Below are positions 44,453 through 55,168 of a stretch of DNA of 64,000 bases, piece after piece. The stretch spans positions 2,356,001-2,420,000 of the forward strand of contig NZ_OY762267.1 in the NCBI RefSeq assembly GCF_963665245.1, given 5' to 3'. Each line of letters starts with the position of its first letter. Position 1 is the first letter of the stretch. Source of the DNA: an uncultured Paludibaculum sp. (GTDB lineage Bacteria; Acidobacteriota; Terriglobia; Bryobacterales; Bryobacteraceae). Made by a program: the position numbers and the translations under genes. The notes beneath the pieces were generated by a model, which did no database searches, was not told the DNA's origin, and saw nothing but the letters and a program-made list of their open reading frames with translations.

Positions 44453-46242
44453 TCAGCTCTGCGGGCGGCGCAACTGGATCCCCAGTTCGCGCAACTGCCG
44501 CTCGCTCGCCGGCGCGGGCGCTTCCGACATCAGGTCGGTACCCTTCGCCGTCTTCGGGAACGGAATCACCTCGCGGATCGACGATTCGCCCGCCAGGATC
44601 ATCACCAGCCGGTCCAGGCCCAGCGCAATGCCGCATGCGGCGGAGCGCCGTAGGTCAGCGCGTCCAGCAGGTAACCGAACCGCGCCTGCGCCTCTTCCAG
44701 CGAGAACCCGACCGCCGAGAAGACCTGCGACTGGATGTCCTGCCGGTGGATACGAATCGAACCGCTACCCAACTCGACGCCGTTCAGCACGATGTCGTAG
44801 CTGCGCGCCCGGCACCGCGCCGGATCCGTCGTCAGCTTCCCAAGATCCTCGTCCTTCGGCGACGTGAACGGATGGTGTGCCGCCACCCAGCGCTCGTCTT
44901 CGTCATTCCATTCGAACATCGGGAAGTCGAGCACCCACAGGAACCGGAAATCTTTCGGGTCCAGCAGCTTGTGCCGGTCGTTGTACTTCTGCCCGGCATA
45001 CAGCCGCAGTTGCCCGCACGCCTGGAAGACCGTCTCTTCCGGACGCTGGCCCTTCGGCTCGTCGCGCCAGCCGGCCAGCAGCAGCAGGTCGTTCTCGCCG
45101 GCGCCGGTCCGCTCACGCACTTTTTCAATGACACCTGGGAAGTCCCGCTCCAGGCGCTTCGGATCGTCGTAGACCGTCAGGCCGCGCTCGCGGCCATAGT
45201 CCTTCAGCTCGTCGCGCTCCTTGCGGCTCAGCGCGCCGGTGCCCGGAATCTGGATCGCCACCAGCGGCAGACCCTCGCGCGTCAAACCAGCGTCAGCCGG
45301 GAACAGGTCTTCCACCGGCCAGAACCGCGGCAGGCGCAGATCGGGCTTGTCGATCCCGTAACCCTGCATCGCCTCGGCATAAGTCATCCGGGGGAACGGA
45401 GCCTTCACCGTATAACCCGCCGCCGCGCACACCTTCTCCAGCAGCGGTTCGATCGTCTGGAAAATCTGCTCTTCCTGCGGGAAGGACATCTCCAAATCGA
45501 TCTGCGTGAACTCATACTGGCGGTCCGCGCGCAGGTCCTCGTCGCGGAAGCAGCGCACGATCTGGAAGTACTTGTCGTAGCCGCTGATCATCAGCAACTG
45601 CTTGAAGATCTGGGGCGACTGCGGCAGCGCATAGAAATTGCCGGGCTGGATGCGCGAAGGCACCAGGAAGTCGCGCGCGCCCTCCGGCGTCGACTTCGTC
45701 ATGAAGGGCGTTTCGATCTCCAGGAAGCCCTGGCTGGACAGCTCGTTGCGCACTTCCAGCGCGATCTTGGAGCGCAGCATCACGTTGCGCTGCATGTGTG
45801 GCCGCCGCAGATCGACATAACGGTACTTCAACCGCATGTCCTCATTGACGTCCACGTGCTCTTCCATCGGGAACGGAGGCGTCTCGCTGGTGTTCAGCAT
45901 CCACATCTTCTCCGCCACGATCTCCACCTCGCCGGTGGGGATGTTCGGATTGATGTTCTCCGCCGTGCGGGCCTCTACCAGACCTTCCACCGCGATGACG
46001 TACTCCGACCGCAACATCTCGGCCTTGCCATGCAGATTGCCGTCACACTCGGCGCGGAAGACGATCTGGGTGACTCCTTCGCGGTCGCGCAGGTGGATGA
46101 AGATCACACCACCCAAATCGCGCCGACGGTAGACCCACCCCATTAAAACGACGCGCTGGCCTTCGTTGGCCGCGCGGAGTGCGCCGCACGAGTGGGTGCG
46201 GCGCAGGTCGCCGAGAAAATCCAAAGGAACTTGTTGAGCCAT
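44453..46242 (-). CDS. aspS: Aspartate-tRNA ligase, interrupted by a one-base frameshift near its 3' end
   Basis: Class II aspartyl-tRNA synthetase. The uninterrupted frame runs 46242-44602 (546 codons) and ends after [11 protein letters not shown] in an unrelated [10 protein letters not shown]. Shifting by one base near 44634 restores the family tail: [20 protein letters not shown], then [20 protein letters not shown], with a normal stop at 44453-44455. The restored protein is about 596 residues, the standard bacterial length. Other parts are intact: N-terminal OB fold ([20 protein letters not shown]), motif 1, motif 2 with [20 protein letters not shown], and the bacterial insertion. The missing tail holds motif 3 and is essential, so a sequencing error or very recent mutation is likely. 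AspRS charges tRNA-Asp; whether it also charges tRNA-Asn is open. Confidence 0.92.
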
Positions 46243-46311
46243 GCTTGGGACTACGAACTTAGAGAATCTCTATATTGTATCGTGCCCGGTCGTCCTGCAT
46301 GGCCCCAAACC

Positions 46312-47931
46312 CTATGGAAGTGACAACAGATACTTCGAGATCGCCTCGTTTTGCTGCGCGGTGAACGGATAGGCAGGCATCATGGAGTCCTTCGTATACT
46401 TCTTTGGATCCAGGAAATGCCCTTTCACCCACACCGCGTCCCGGCGACGAGCTAGCCCGTTCAGCGGTGGACCCGACTTCATACCGGCCCCGTTCACCTC
46501 ATGACACATGTTGCAGCGGCTCTTCTGATAGAGCGCCGCGCCATCCAGCACATACTGCGGGATATCCTGCGCCTTCATGGCGTTCTGAGGCGTCAGCTTC
46601 AGCAGGAACGCCGCCAGGGCGTTCAGTTGGGAATCGCTCAATGACACCGGCGGCATCTGGCTCCCCGGCATCATGGCCGAAGGCTGCTTGAAATGCGCAA
46701 TCATCCAGGCAGCATCGCGCGGCGTTCCGCCCGCGCCCAGATTCGGGCCCGGCTTGTCTTCCTGCCGCAGCCCCAGCGTATGGCAGGTCCCGCAGCTTTC
46801 TGACTTGAAGTACGCCACACCCGCCAGCTCTTCCGGAGTCAGGTCGCGCCACTCCATCGGCCCTTCCCTGTCGGCGGCGAACGCCTCGGGCGGTGTCGAG
46901 CGGACCGCCGCCGTAGTCAGGCCGGTCCAGGTAATCGCCGCCAGGATCACGATGGCGAAAGCCGTAGTGCGCTTCGTGATGCGGATCACCGGCGCGCGGT
47001 CCAGAAACGGCACCAGGAACAACAGTCCAACCCCAACGGTCGGCAGCACCACGCTGGCCAGAATCTCAAGCGGACCTTCGCAATACTTCAGCAACTGGAA
47101 GAGGAACAGGAAATACCACTCTGGCCGGGGAATGAACGTCGTATCCGTGGGATCGGCCAGCCGACCCAGCGGAGCTTTGGCAATCACGGCCAGCGAAAAC
47201 AGAACGATGAAGGCCAGCGAAATGGCCGCCGTATCTTTGAACACCTGCCGCGGATAGAACTTCTGCTTCGGCTTCAACTCATCACCGGGAGCCGGAGCCA
47301 CGCCGTGCCGCCGCACCAGGTAGACGTGCAGCAGAATCAGCAGCATGGTCAGCGGAGGCAGCACCAGCACGTGTACCGCGTAGAACCGCGCGAAAGTCAC
47401 GACACCCACACCGTTCTCGGCACCCATCAGGCGCAACACATAAGGACCCGCGCCGGGTGCGCTGGCCGAGATCTGCGTCGTCACCACGGTGCCCCAATAC
47501 GCCCGGTTGTCCCACGGCAACAGGTAGCCCGTCAGGGCGAAGGCCAAAGTGACCAGTAGCAGGATCACACCCATCATCCAGGTGGCTTCCCGAGGCTTCT
47601 TATACGCGCCCCACAGGAACACCTGCACCATGTGCAGCACCACGATGATCACCATCATGGAAGCGCCCCAGTGGTGCAGCCCGCGGATGAGCGCGCCGCC
47701 GGTCAGCTCCGTCATGATGTAGCGCAGGCTGTTGTAGGCTTCCCCCGGCGTCGGCGCGTAGTTCAGCGCCAGCATGATCCCGGTAAACGCCTGCGTGATA
47801 AACAGGAACATCGCCACCGAGCCGAACACCTGATGCCAGCCGGCGGAGGCGGGAATCTCTTCGTCCAGAAAATGCTGGATGGCCGAAGGCGCACCCGTGC
47901 GGTCTTCCAACCAATCGAGGATGGCGCGCAT
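46312..47931 (-). CDS. Cytochrome b fused to two C-terminal cytochrome c domains
   Basis: A 539-residue subunit of a bc-type quinol oxidoreductase. Cytochrome b part (residues 1-360): haem ligands in GLHHWGASMMVIIVVLHM and FYAVHVLVLP / LLILLHVYLVRRHG, and the quinol-site motif PRPEWYFLFLFQLLKYCEG (PEWY). After the last helix (IVILAAITWTGLTTA) come two cytochrome c domains with CGTCH and CNMCH haem sites, each followed by a Met ligand candidate (MPGSQMPP, DSMMPAYPF). No separate cytochrome c1 gene is present, so the fused haems probably pass electrons from the Rieske centre to an oxidase or soluble carrier. It begins three bases after the Rieske stop. Confidence 0.9.
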   Translation of the reverse strand: MRAILDWLEDRTGAPSAIQHFLDEEIPASAGWHQVFGSVAMFLFITQAFTGIMLALNYAPTPGEAYNSLRYIMTELTGGALIRGLHHWGASMMVIIVVLHMVQVFLWGAYKKPREATWMMGVILLLVTLAFALTGYLLPWDNRAYWGTVVTTQISASAPGAGPYVLRLMGAENGVGVVTFARFYAVHVLVLPPLTMLLILLHVYLVRRHGVAPAPGDELKPKQKFYPRQVFKDTAAISLAFIVLFSLAVIAKAPLGRLADPTDTTFIPRPEWYFLFLFQLLKYCEGPLEILASVVLPTVGVGLLFLVPFLDRAPVIRITKRTTAFAIVILAAITWTGLTTAAVRSTPPEAFAADREGPMEWRDLTPEELAGVAYFKSESCGTCHTLGLRQEDKPGPNLGAGGTPRDAAWMIAHFKQPSAMMPGSQMPPVSLSDSQLNALAAFLLKLTPQNAMKAQDIPQYVLDGAALYQKSRCNMCHEVNGAGMKSGPPLNGLARRRDAVWVKGHFLDPKKYTKDSMMPAYPFTAQQNEAISKYLLSLP

Positions 47932-47933
47932 CG

Positions 47934-48434
47934 TTATGCTCCCTTCGTCTTCGATTGCTCGGGGCCGATCAACAGGCGCGTGCCGTCTACCTTGACCAGG
48001 TAGCGGTCCAGTGGCCTCGGCGCCGGGCCGTTGAGGACCTTCCCATCAATCGAAAAGTTCGACGTATGGCACGGGCAGAGGAACTGTCCCTTCGATTCTT
48101 CCCAGTGATAGGCGCACCCCAGATGCGTGCACTGGGGCGTGAACGCCACCACCTCGGAATCCGACATCTTCACCACCCACGCCGTCGATTTCTCGGTGAT
48201 GATCTTCCAGCCGTCCATGCGGACACGGCGGAACGGCAGCTCCTCCGGAGCCTTGATCTTTAGTTGGCCGATGTCGCCCGCATCCACCCAACCGCCTGTC
48301 GACCGGCTCTTCGCCGGGGTGAAGAGGTAGACCAGAGCAGGTATCCCCAGTGCTCCTCCGATTAGCGCGCCCAGCGCCTGCGTCGCGCGAACCAGAAATC
48401 CGCGCCGCCCTTGGTGTTCCGTGTTGTACTCCAT
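47934..48434 (-). CDS. Rieske [2Fe-2S] protein of the bc complex
   Basis: A 166-residue Rieske subunit. I chose the ATG at 48434 (MEYNTEHQGRRGFLVRATQA), which opens a twin-arginine signal followed by the anchor helix LGALIGGALGIPALVYLF. Cluster ligands are in CTHLGCAYHW and CPCHTSNFSIDGKVLNGPAP, with the usual disulphide cysteines. It takes electrons from quinol at the b subunit and passes them to c-type haem. No convincing ribosome site is seen, and an ATG at 48470 is an alternative. It directly precedes the cytochrome b-c gene. Confidence 0.92.
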   Translation of the reverse strand: MEYNTEHQGRRGFLVRATQALGALIGGALGIPALVYLFTPAKSRSTGGWVDAGDIGQLKIKAPEELPFRRVRMDGWKIITEKSTAWVVKMSDSEVVAFTPQCTHLGCAYHWEESKGQFLCPCHTSNFSIDGKVLNGPAPRPLDRYLVKVDGTRLLIGPEQSKTKGA

Positions 48435-48506
48435 CGTGAGGCCATAGCCGCGCTTAGCGCGGACTGTCATTGAGACACATCGGGCCGCCGTACGGAACAG
48501 GCTCAC

Positions 48507-48911
48507 TCAGGAGTTAGGAGAAAAGCAATCGAATGCGGCACGCCACCGGCCATCGGCCGCCCGGCGGTACACCACAAGATACTTGCCCAGTTCCGTATGC
48601 AGCAAACCCGGGTGGGTCTCCATCGTCAGCGCGTAGCGCCCCACTCCGTATGCGATATTCCGGTCGGCTTCAATCTGGCCGGTCTCCAGCTTCGCATCCA
48701 CCAGCCCCGATCGGAACAACGCTATCCAGAAATCGTGGATCGCATCCTTTCCTTGAATTGGCGGGCGCCCGGCAAAATGGAGCTCCGCGTCCTCGGCATA
48801 GAATAACTCAACAAGGCGCTCGGAGTCGCGTTGACGAACGCTCCGCGCCAGCTCTTCATCCAACGACTGCAGCTCGCGGACGTTCGGGTTAAGGGCCACC
48901 ACTTCAGGCAT
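48507..48911 (-). CDS. SnoaL/NTF2-like protein
   Basis: A 134-residue protein of the NTF2-like superfamily. The ATG at 48911 follows AGGAGGGG at a good distance. Fold marks: SLDEELARSVRQRDSERLVE, LFYAEDAELHFAGRPPIQGK, DAIHDFWIALFRSGLV and YLVVYRRAADGRWRAAFDCF, the cone-shaped alpha/beta barrel found in YybH/SgcJ-type proteins. These bind small ligands or act as isomerases; no function is set here. It lies between glnD and the Rieske gene in the same orientation, probably part of the same transcript. Confidence 0.85.
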   Translation of the reverse strand: MPEVVALNPNVRELQSLDEELARSVRQRDSERLVELFYAEDAELHFAGRPPIQGKDAIHDFWIALFRSGLVDAKLETGQIEADRNIAYGVGRYALTMETHPGLLHTELGKYLVVYRRAADGRWRAAFDCFSPNS

Positions 48912-48973
48912 GGATGTCCCCTCCTTGCCTGAAGCATGGGCAGCCACTCACCCGGTGTCAAGGCCCGCCCTTT

Positions 48974-51779
<2,806 letters not shown>

Positions 51780-51787
51780 TTACCTCT

Positions 51788-53179
51788 CTAGGCCTCCAGA
51801 TTGTAGCCTTCTTCGCCGTGCATCGACAGGTCGAGACCTTCGACTTCCTGATCGGCGGTGGCTCGCAGTCCGCACATCAAATCGGCGATCTTCAAACACA
51901 CATAGCTGCCTACTGCTCCCAACACTACAGCAATCGCTACTCCGATCGCCTGATTCACGATCTGACCCGGGTTACCATCGACCAATCCGAGAGGCAGGGC
52001 CTTTCCGGACGGGTCCTTCAGTGCGTTGTTCACCGCATTGGTGGCGAATACACCCGTCAGCAGCGCACCCAGAGTTCCACCAGCGCCGTGGACACCGAAG
52101 GCATCCAACGAGTCGTCGTAGCCGAACTTGTTCTTCACAATCACGACCATGAAGTAGCAGAACACGCCGGCGCAGAAGCCGATGATCAGGGCCGACATCG
52201 GGTCGACAAAGCCCGACGCCGGAGTGATGGCCACCAGGCCGGCCACACAACCGGAGATACCGCCCAGCACCGAGGGTTTGCCGGAACGGAGCCATTCGGC
52301 CATCAGCCAACCGATCGCCGCGGCAGCGGCCCCAAAGTGGGTGGCGACAAAGGCCGAGGTAGCCAGTCCGCCCGCACCCAACGCCGAGCCGGCGTTAAAT
52401 CCGAACCAACCGAACCACAGCAGGCAGGCGCCAATGAAGCTCAGCACCAGGCTGTGCGGCCGCATCGGCTCCACCTGGTAGCCATCTCGCGGTTTCAGGT
52501 AGAGTGCCGCGACCAGCGCCGACACACCCGAGGTAATATGCACCACGGTGCCGCCCGCGAAATCGAAACAGGGAATCTTTCCACCCAGGAACGCATTCAG
52601 AAGGCCGCCCTTGCCCCAAACCATGTGCGCCATGGGGAAGTAGACGATCAACAGCCACAAGGTGGTGTAAACCAGCATTGCACTGAACTTGATCCGTTCG
52701 GCATAGGCGCCGGAGATGAGCGCGGGCGTGATGATGGCGAACATCAACTGGAACGCCATGAAGGTCAACTGCGGGATGGTAGCCGCGTAGTCCGGGTTTG
52801 GATCGACGCCGACTCCATGCAGGAAAAGGTATTTGAATCCACCAATGAAGGCATTCCCTTCACTGAAGGCCAAACTATAGCCGACCACGGCCCACAGAAC
52901 CGTTGCCAAAGCCATCAGGATGAAGCTGTGCATCATCGTGCCGAGCACGTTCTTGCTTCTCACCAGGCCGCCGTAGAACAGCGCGAGGCCGGGGCCGGTC
53001 ATGAGCAGGACGAGGGCACAGCTCACCAGCATCCAGGCGTTGTCTCCCGAGGTCTGAGCCGATTTTACGGCCGCATCAAGAGCTTCCAGTTTCTGATCGA
53101 CGGTCGCGGGGGCTTGCGCCAGCGCGAGGCCGGTGGAAAGGGCTAGGGCGGATAGGCCCAAAAGGGACTTTCTCAACAC
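51788..53179 (-). CDS. amt: Ammonium transporter
   Basis: A 463-residue Amt/MEP/Rh channel. The start is a GTG at 53179 (an ATG 12 bases upstream runs into a stop), with AGGAG about ten bases before it. Residues 1-22 form a signal peptide (LLGLSALALSTGLALAQA), then eleven membrane helices. Key positions: FAIITPALISGAYAERIKF, DFAGGTVVHITSGVSALVAAL with the first pore His, LLWFGWFGFNAGSALGAGG, and DAFGVHGAGGTLGALLTGVF with the second pore His. It conducts ammonium and is gated by PII. It heads the amt-glnB-glnD group. A 5' leader hairpin lies just upstream of its ribosome site. Confidence 0.95.
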   Translation of the reverse strand: MLRKSLLGLSALALSTGLALAQAPATVDQKLEALDAAVKSAQTSGDNAWMLVSCALVLLMTGPGLALFYGGLVRSKNVLGTMMHSFILMALATVLWAVVGYSLAFSEGNAFIGGFKYLFLHGVGVDPNPDYAATIPQLTFMAFQLMFAIITPALISGAYAERIKFSAMLVYTTLWLLIVYFPMAHMVWGKGGLLNAFLGGKIPCFDFAGGTVVHITSGVSALVAALYLKPRDGYQVEPMRPHSLVLSFIGACLLWFGWFGFNAGSALGAGGLATSAFVATHFGAAAAAIGWLMAEWLRSGKPSVLGGISGCVAGLVAITPASGFVDPMSALIIGFCAGVFCYFMVVIVKNKFGYDDSLDAFGVHGAGGTLGALLTGVFATNAVNNALKDPSGKALPLGLVDGNPGQIVNQAIGVAIAVVLGAVGSYVCLKIADLMCGLRATADQEVEGLDLSMHGEEGYNLEA

Positions 53180-53196
53180 TCTTTCATATCTCCTCT

Positions 53197-53221
53197 CGCA
53201 CGCCCCTGCCGAGGGGGTGCG
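53197..53221 (-). promoter_or_regulatory. GC-rich hairpin in the amt leader
   Basis: CGCAC-G-CCCC and GGGG-GTGCG pair around a six-base loop with one bulged G. The hairpin lies just upstream of the AGGAG of amt, so it could affect translation of the transporter messenger. On the plus strand it has GGTTTT beside it, but no upstream plus gene needs a terminator. Confidence 0.35.
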
Positions 53222-53474
53222 GTTTTGCGGGGCTCATACTTGGGGCGTCGCGAACAGCCTCGCCAACCGGCGGCCAGAAAGCTGGCGCCAACAAGAGAGG
53301 CAGCACGGGAGTCGACCTGCGAAACCAGACGGGGGTTTGGTTTCTCATCGTACACTGCCCCACCTGGACTGACTAACAGATAAATCTTCTGAAGGTCAGT
53401 GAAAATTTTTATGCCTGATTTCAGAGGGATACGAAATCGCAAAGGTCGCCCTATGGCCGTAAGATAGGAGGCAG

Positions 53475-54707
53475 ATGCCCTTTCCACTCGCGATGCTCGA
53501 GACGTCGCCGGAAGCGATTCACCTTCCCCTGCAGATGCTGATCGTTTTCGGCACGGCGAAGCTTCTGGCTGAGGTGTCCGAACGACTGCACATGCCGGGC
53601 ATCGTCGGCGGCCTGCTGGCCGGCGTCCTGATCGGGCCCTCGGTCCTCGGCTGGATTCAGTACGACAACCTGCTGCACGCCCTGGCCGAATTGGGCGTCA
53701 TGTTCCTCCTCTTTCAGGTCGGCCTGGAGGTGAAGGCGACCGAACTGATGCGAGCGGGCAAGACGGCCATGGTCGTGGCCATGCTGGGTGTCATCCTGCC
53801 ATTCCTCCTTGGCTGGGCGATCATGCTGGGCGTCGGGCATCCGCACCTGGAATCGATCTTCATGGGCGCGGCGATGGTGGCGACCAGCGTCGGCATCACA
53901 GCCCAAGTGCTGGCGGACAAGGGGTTGCTGAAACACCGGACGGCGCAGATCATCCTGGCGGCGGCGGTGATCGACGATGTACTGGGCCTGCTGGTGCTGG
54001 CCGTTGTCTCATCGATGGGCGAGGGCAAGGGCATCGACTTCCTGGGCTTGGCCACAACGTCCATGGTGTCGATCGGCTTTGTGGTAGCGGTGGCGAAGTT
54101 CGGGACGAAAACCGTCAACATCGTGCTGCCTAAGATGATGGAGAAGTCCCGTGTCCAGGAGGGCGAGTTCGCCATCGCGGTCTGTTTCCTGTTCATCATG
54201 GCGCTGCTGGCGACCTACTCCGGGGTCGCGGCGATCGTTGGTGCCTTCCTGGCGGGCATGGCGCTGGCGGAGATAGCCTCGCACCGGCTACACACGCTGG
54301 TGCACGGCGCCGGCGAGCTGATGATTCCCTTCTTCCTGGCTTCCATCGGTCTCCAGATGGACCTGCGGATCTTCTCCAGTCCTTCGACGCTGGGCCTCGC
54401 AGTGGTGATCCTGCTGGTGGCCATCGTGTCCAAGGCGGTGGGCTGCGGCCTTGGATCCCATAGCCTGGGCTGGAAGGATGCGACCCGGATCGGACTGGGG
54501 ATGGTGCCTCGAGGCGAAGTCGGAATGGTGGTGGCGCAGGTGGGCCTGAGCAAGGGCAACATCAGCCAGGAGGTCTACGGCATCGCCGTATTTATGGCTG
54601 TGATGACGACCATCGTAGCCCCTCCGCTACTGAGTTATGCGTACCGGGACCTGGTTCCAGTGGAGCCTGCCGGCGACGAAGGCGAGACACGCGTCCGCCT
54701 CGGATGA
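53475..54707 (+). CDS. Monovalent cation:proton antiporter, CPA2 (KefB/Na+/H+ antiporter) family
   Basis: A 410-residue antiporter with about twelve membrane helices. GGAGG lies before the ATG (MPFPLAMLETSPEAIHLPLQ). Family marks: LAEVSERLHMPGIVGGLLAG, LFQVGLEVKATELMRAG (conserved acidic residue), ATSVGITAQVLADKGLL, QIILAAAVIDDVLGLLVLAV (the ion-binding Asp pair), and RIGLGMVPRGEVGMVVAQVG with the conserved Arg. The usual C-terminal RCK (TrkA-N) nucleotide-binding domain of KefB/KefC is absent. It exchanges Na+ or K+ for protons for pH and salt balance. It is 45 bases ahead of the ACT gene on the same strand. Confidence 0.9.
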   Translation: MPFPLAMLETSPEAIHLPLQMLIVFGTAKLLAEVSERLHMPGIVGGLLAGVLIGPSVLGWIQYDNLLHALAELGVMFLLFQVGLEVKATELMRAGKTAMVVAMLGVILPFLLGWAIMLGVGHPHLESIFMGAAMVATSVGITAQVLADKGLLKHRTAQIILAAAVIDDVLGLLVLAVVSSMGEGKGIDFLGLATTSMVSIGFVVAVAKFGTKTVNIVLPKMMEKSRVQEGEFAIAVCFLFIMALLATYSGVAAIVGAFLAGMALAEIASHRLHTLVHGAGELMIPFFLASIGLQMDLRIFSSPSTLGLAVVILLVAIVSKAVGCGLGSHSLGWKDATRIGLGMVPRGEVGMVVAQVGLSKGNISQEVYGIAVFMAVMTTIVAPPLLSYAYRDLVPVEPAGDEGETRVRLG

Positions 54708-54751
54708 ACAAAGCGCTACAATCGGCGAAGGCTCATTTCAAAGGATTTACC

Positions 54752-55153
54752 ATGGCAGAGACCGTAACCTACTTCTCCCTCACCGTTCCGAACAAGACCG
54801 GCGAGGGCGCCAAACTACTCACTTCCCTTAAGGACGCGGGCATCAACATGTTGGCCTTCTGGGGCTACCCCATGAAGGGCAAGAAGGCCCAGTTCGACAT
54901 CGCGCCCACCGACGCCAAGGCGTTCGCGAAGGCCGCGAAGAAGCTGGGCCTGGAAGTCAGCGGCAAACAGACGGCCCTGTATGTGGCCGGCAACGATCAA
55001 CCCGGCACGGTGGCCGAGGCCACGGCGAAGCTCGCCGTGGCGGGCATCTCGATTCGTGCCGCACAGGCGCTCTCGACCGGCGACGGCCAGTTCGCCGTCC
55101 TGTTCCAGGTCGCCGACGACGACGTTAAGAAGGCCAAGAAAGCCCTCAAGTAA
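54752..55153 (+). CDS. Tandem ACT-domain protein
   Basis: A 133-residue protein. I chose the ATG at 54752 (MAETVTYFSLTVPNKTGEGA), with AAGGA eight bases upstream; an in-frame ATG at 54704 lies inside the antiporter stop region. Two ACT-type beta-alpha-beta units are seen: YFSLTVPNKTGEGAKLLTSL with DAGINMLAFWGYPM, then TALYVAGNDQPGTVAEATAK with AVAGISIRAAQALS. ACT domains bind amino acids and regulate enzymes. As a stand-alone protein it may act as an amino-acid sensor. It could affect the antiporter, but that is only suggested by position. Confidence 0.82.
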   Translation: MAETVTYFSLTVPNKTGEGAKLLTSLKDAGINMLAFWGYPMKGKKAQFDIAPTDAKAFAKAAKKLGLEVSGKQTALYVAGNDQPGTVAEATAKLAVAGISIRAAQALSTGDGQFAVLFQVADDDVKKAKKALK

Positions 55154-55168
55154 TACACGGCAGGGCGG

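Noticed and set aside
44428..46146. 572-codon plus-strand frame antisense to aspS
   Set aside because: It is a codon-bias shadow of aspS, with Arg/His-rich composition and no known domain.
53222..53474. Possible sigma-54 promoter upstream of amt
   Set aside because: I looked for GG-N10-GC elements on the minus strand. Near matches such as GGGCGACCTTTGC have the wrong spacing, and TGGCGC-N5-TTCT lacks the -12 GC.
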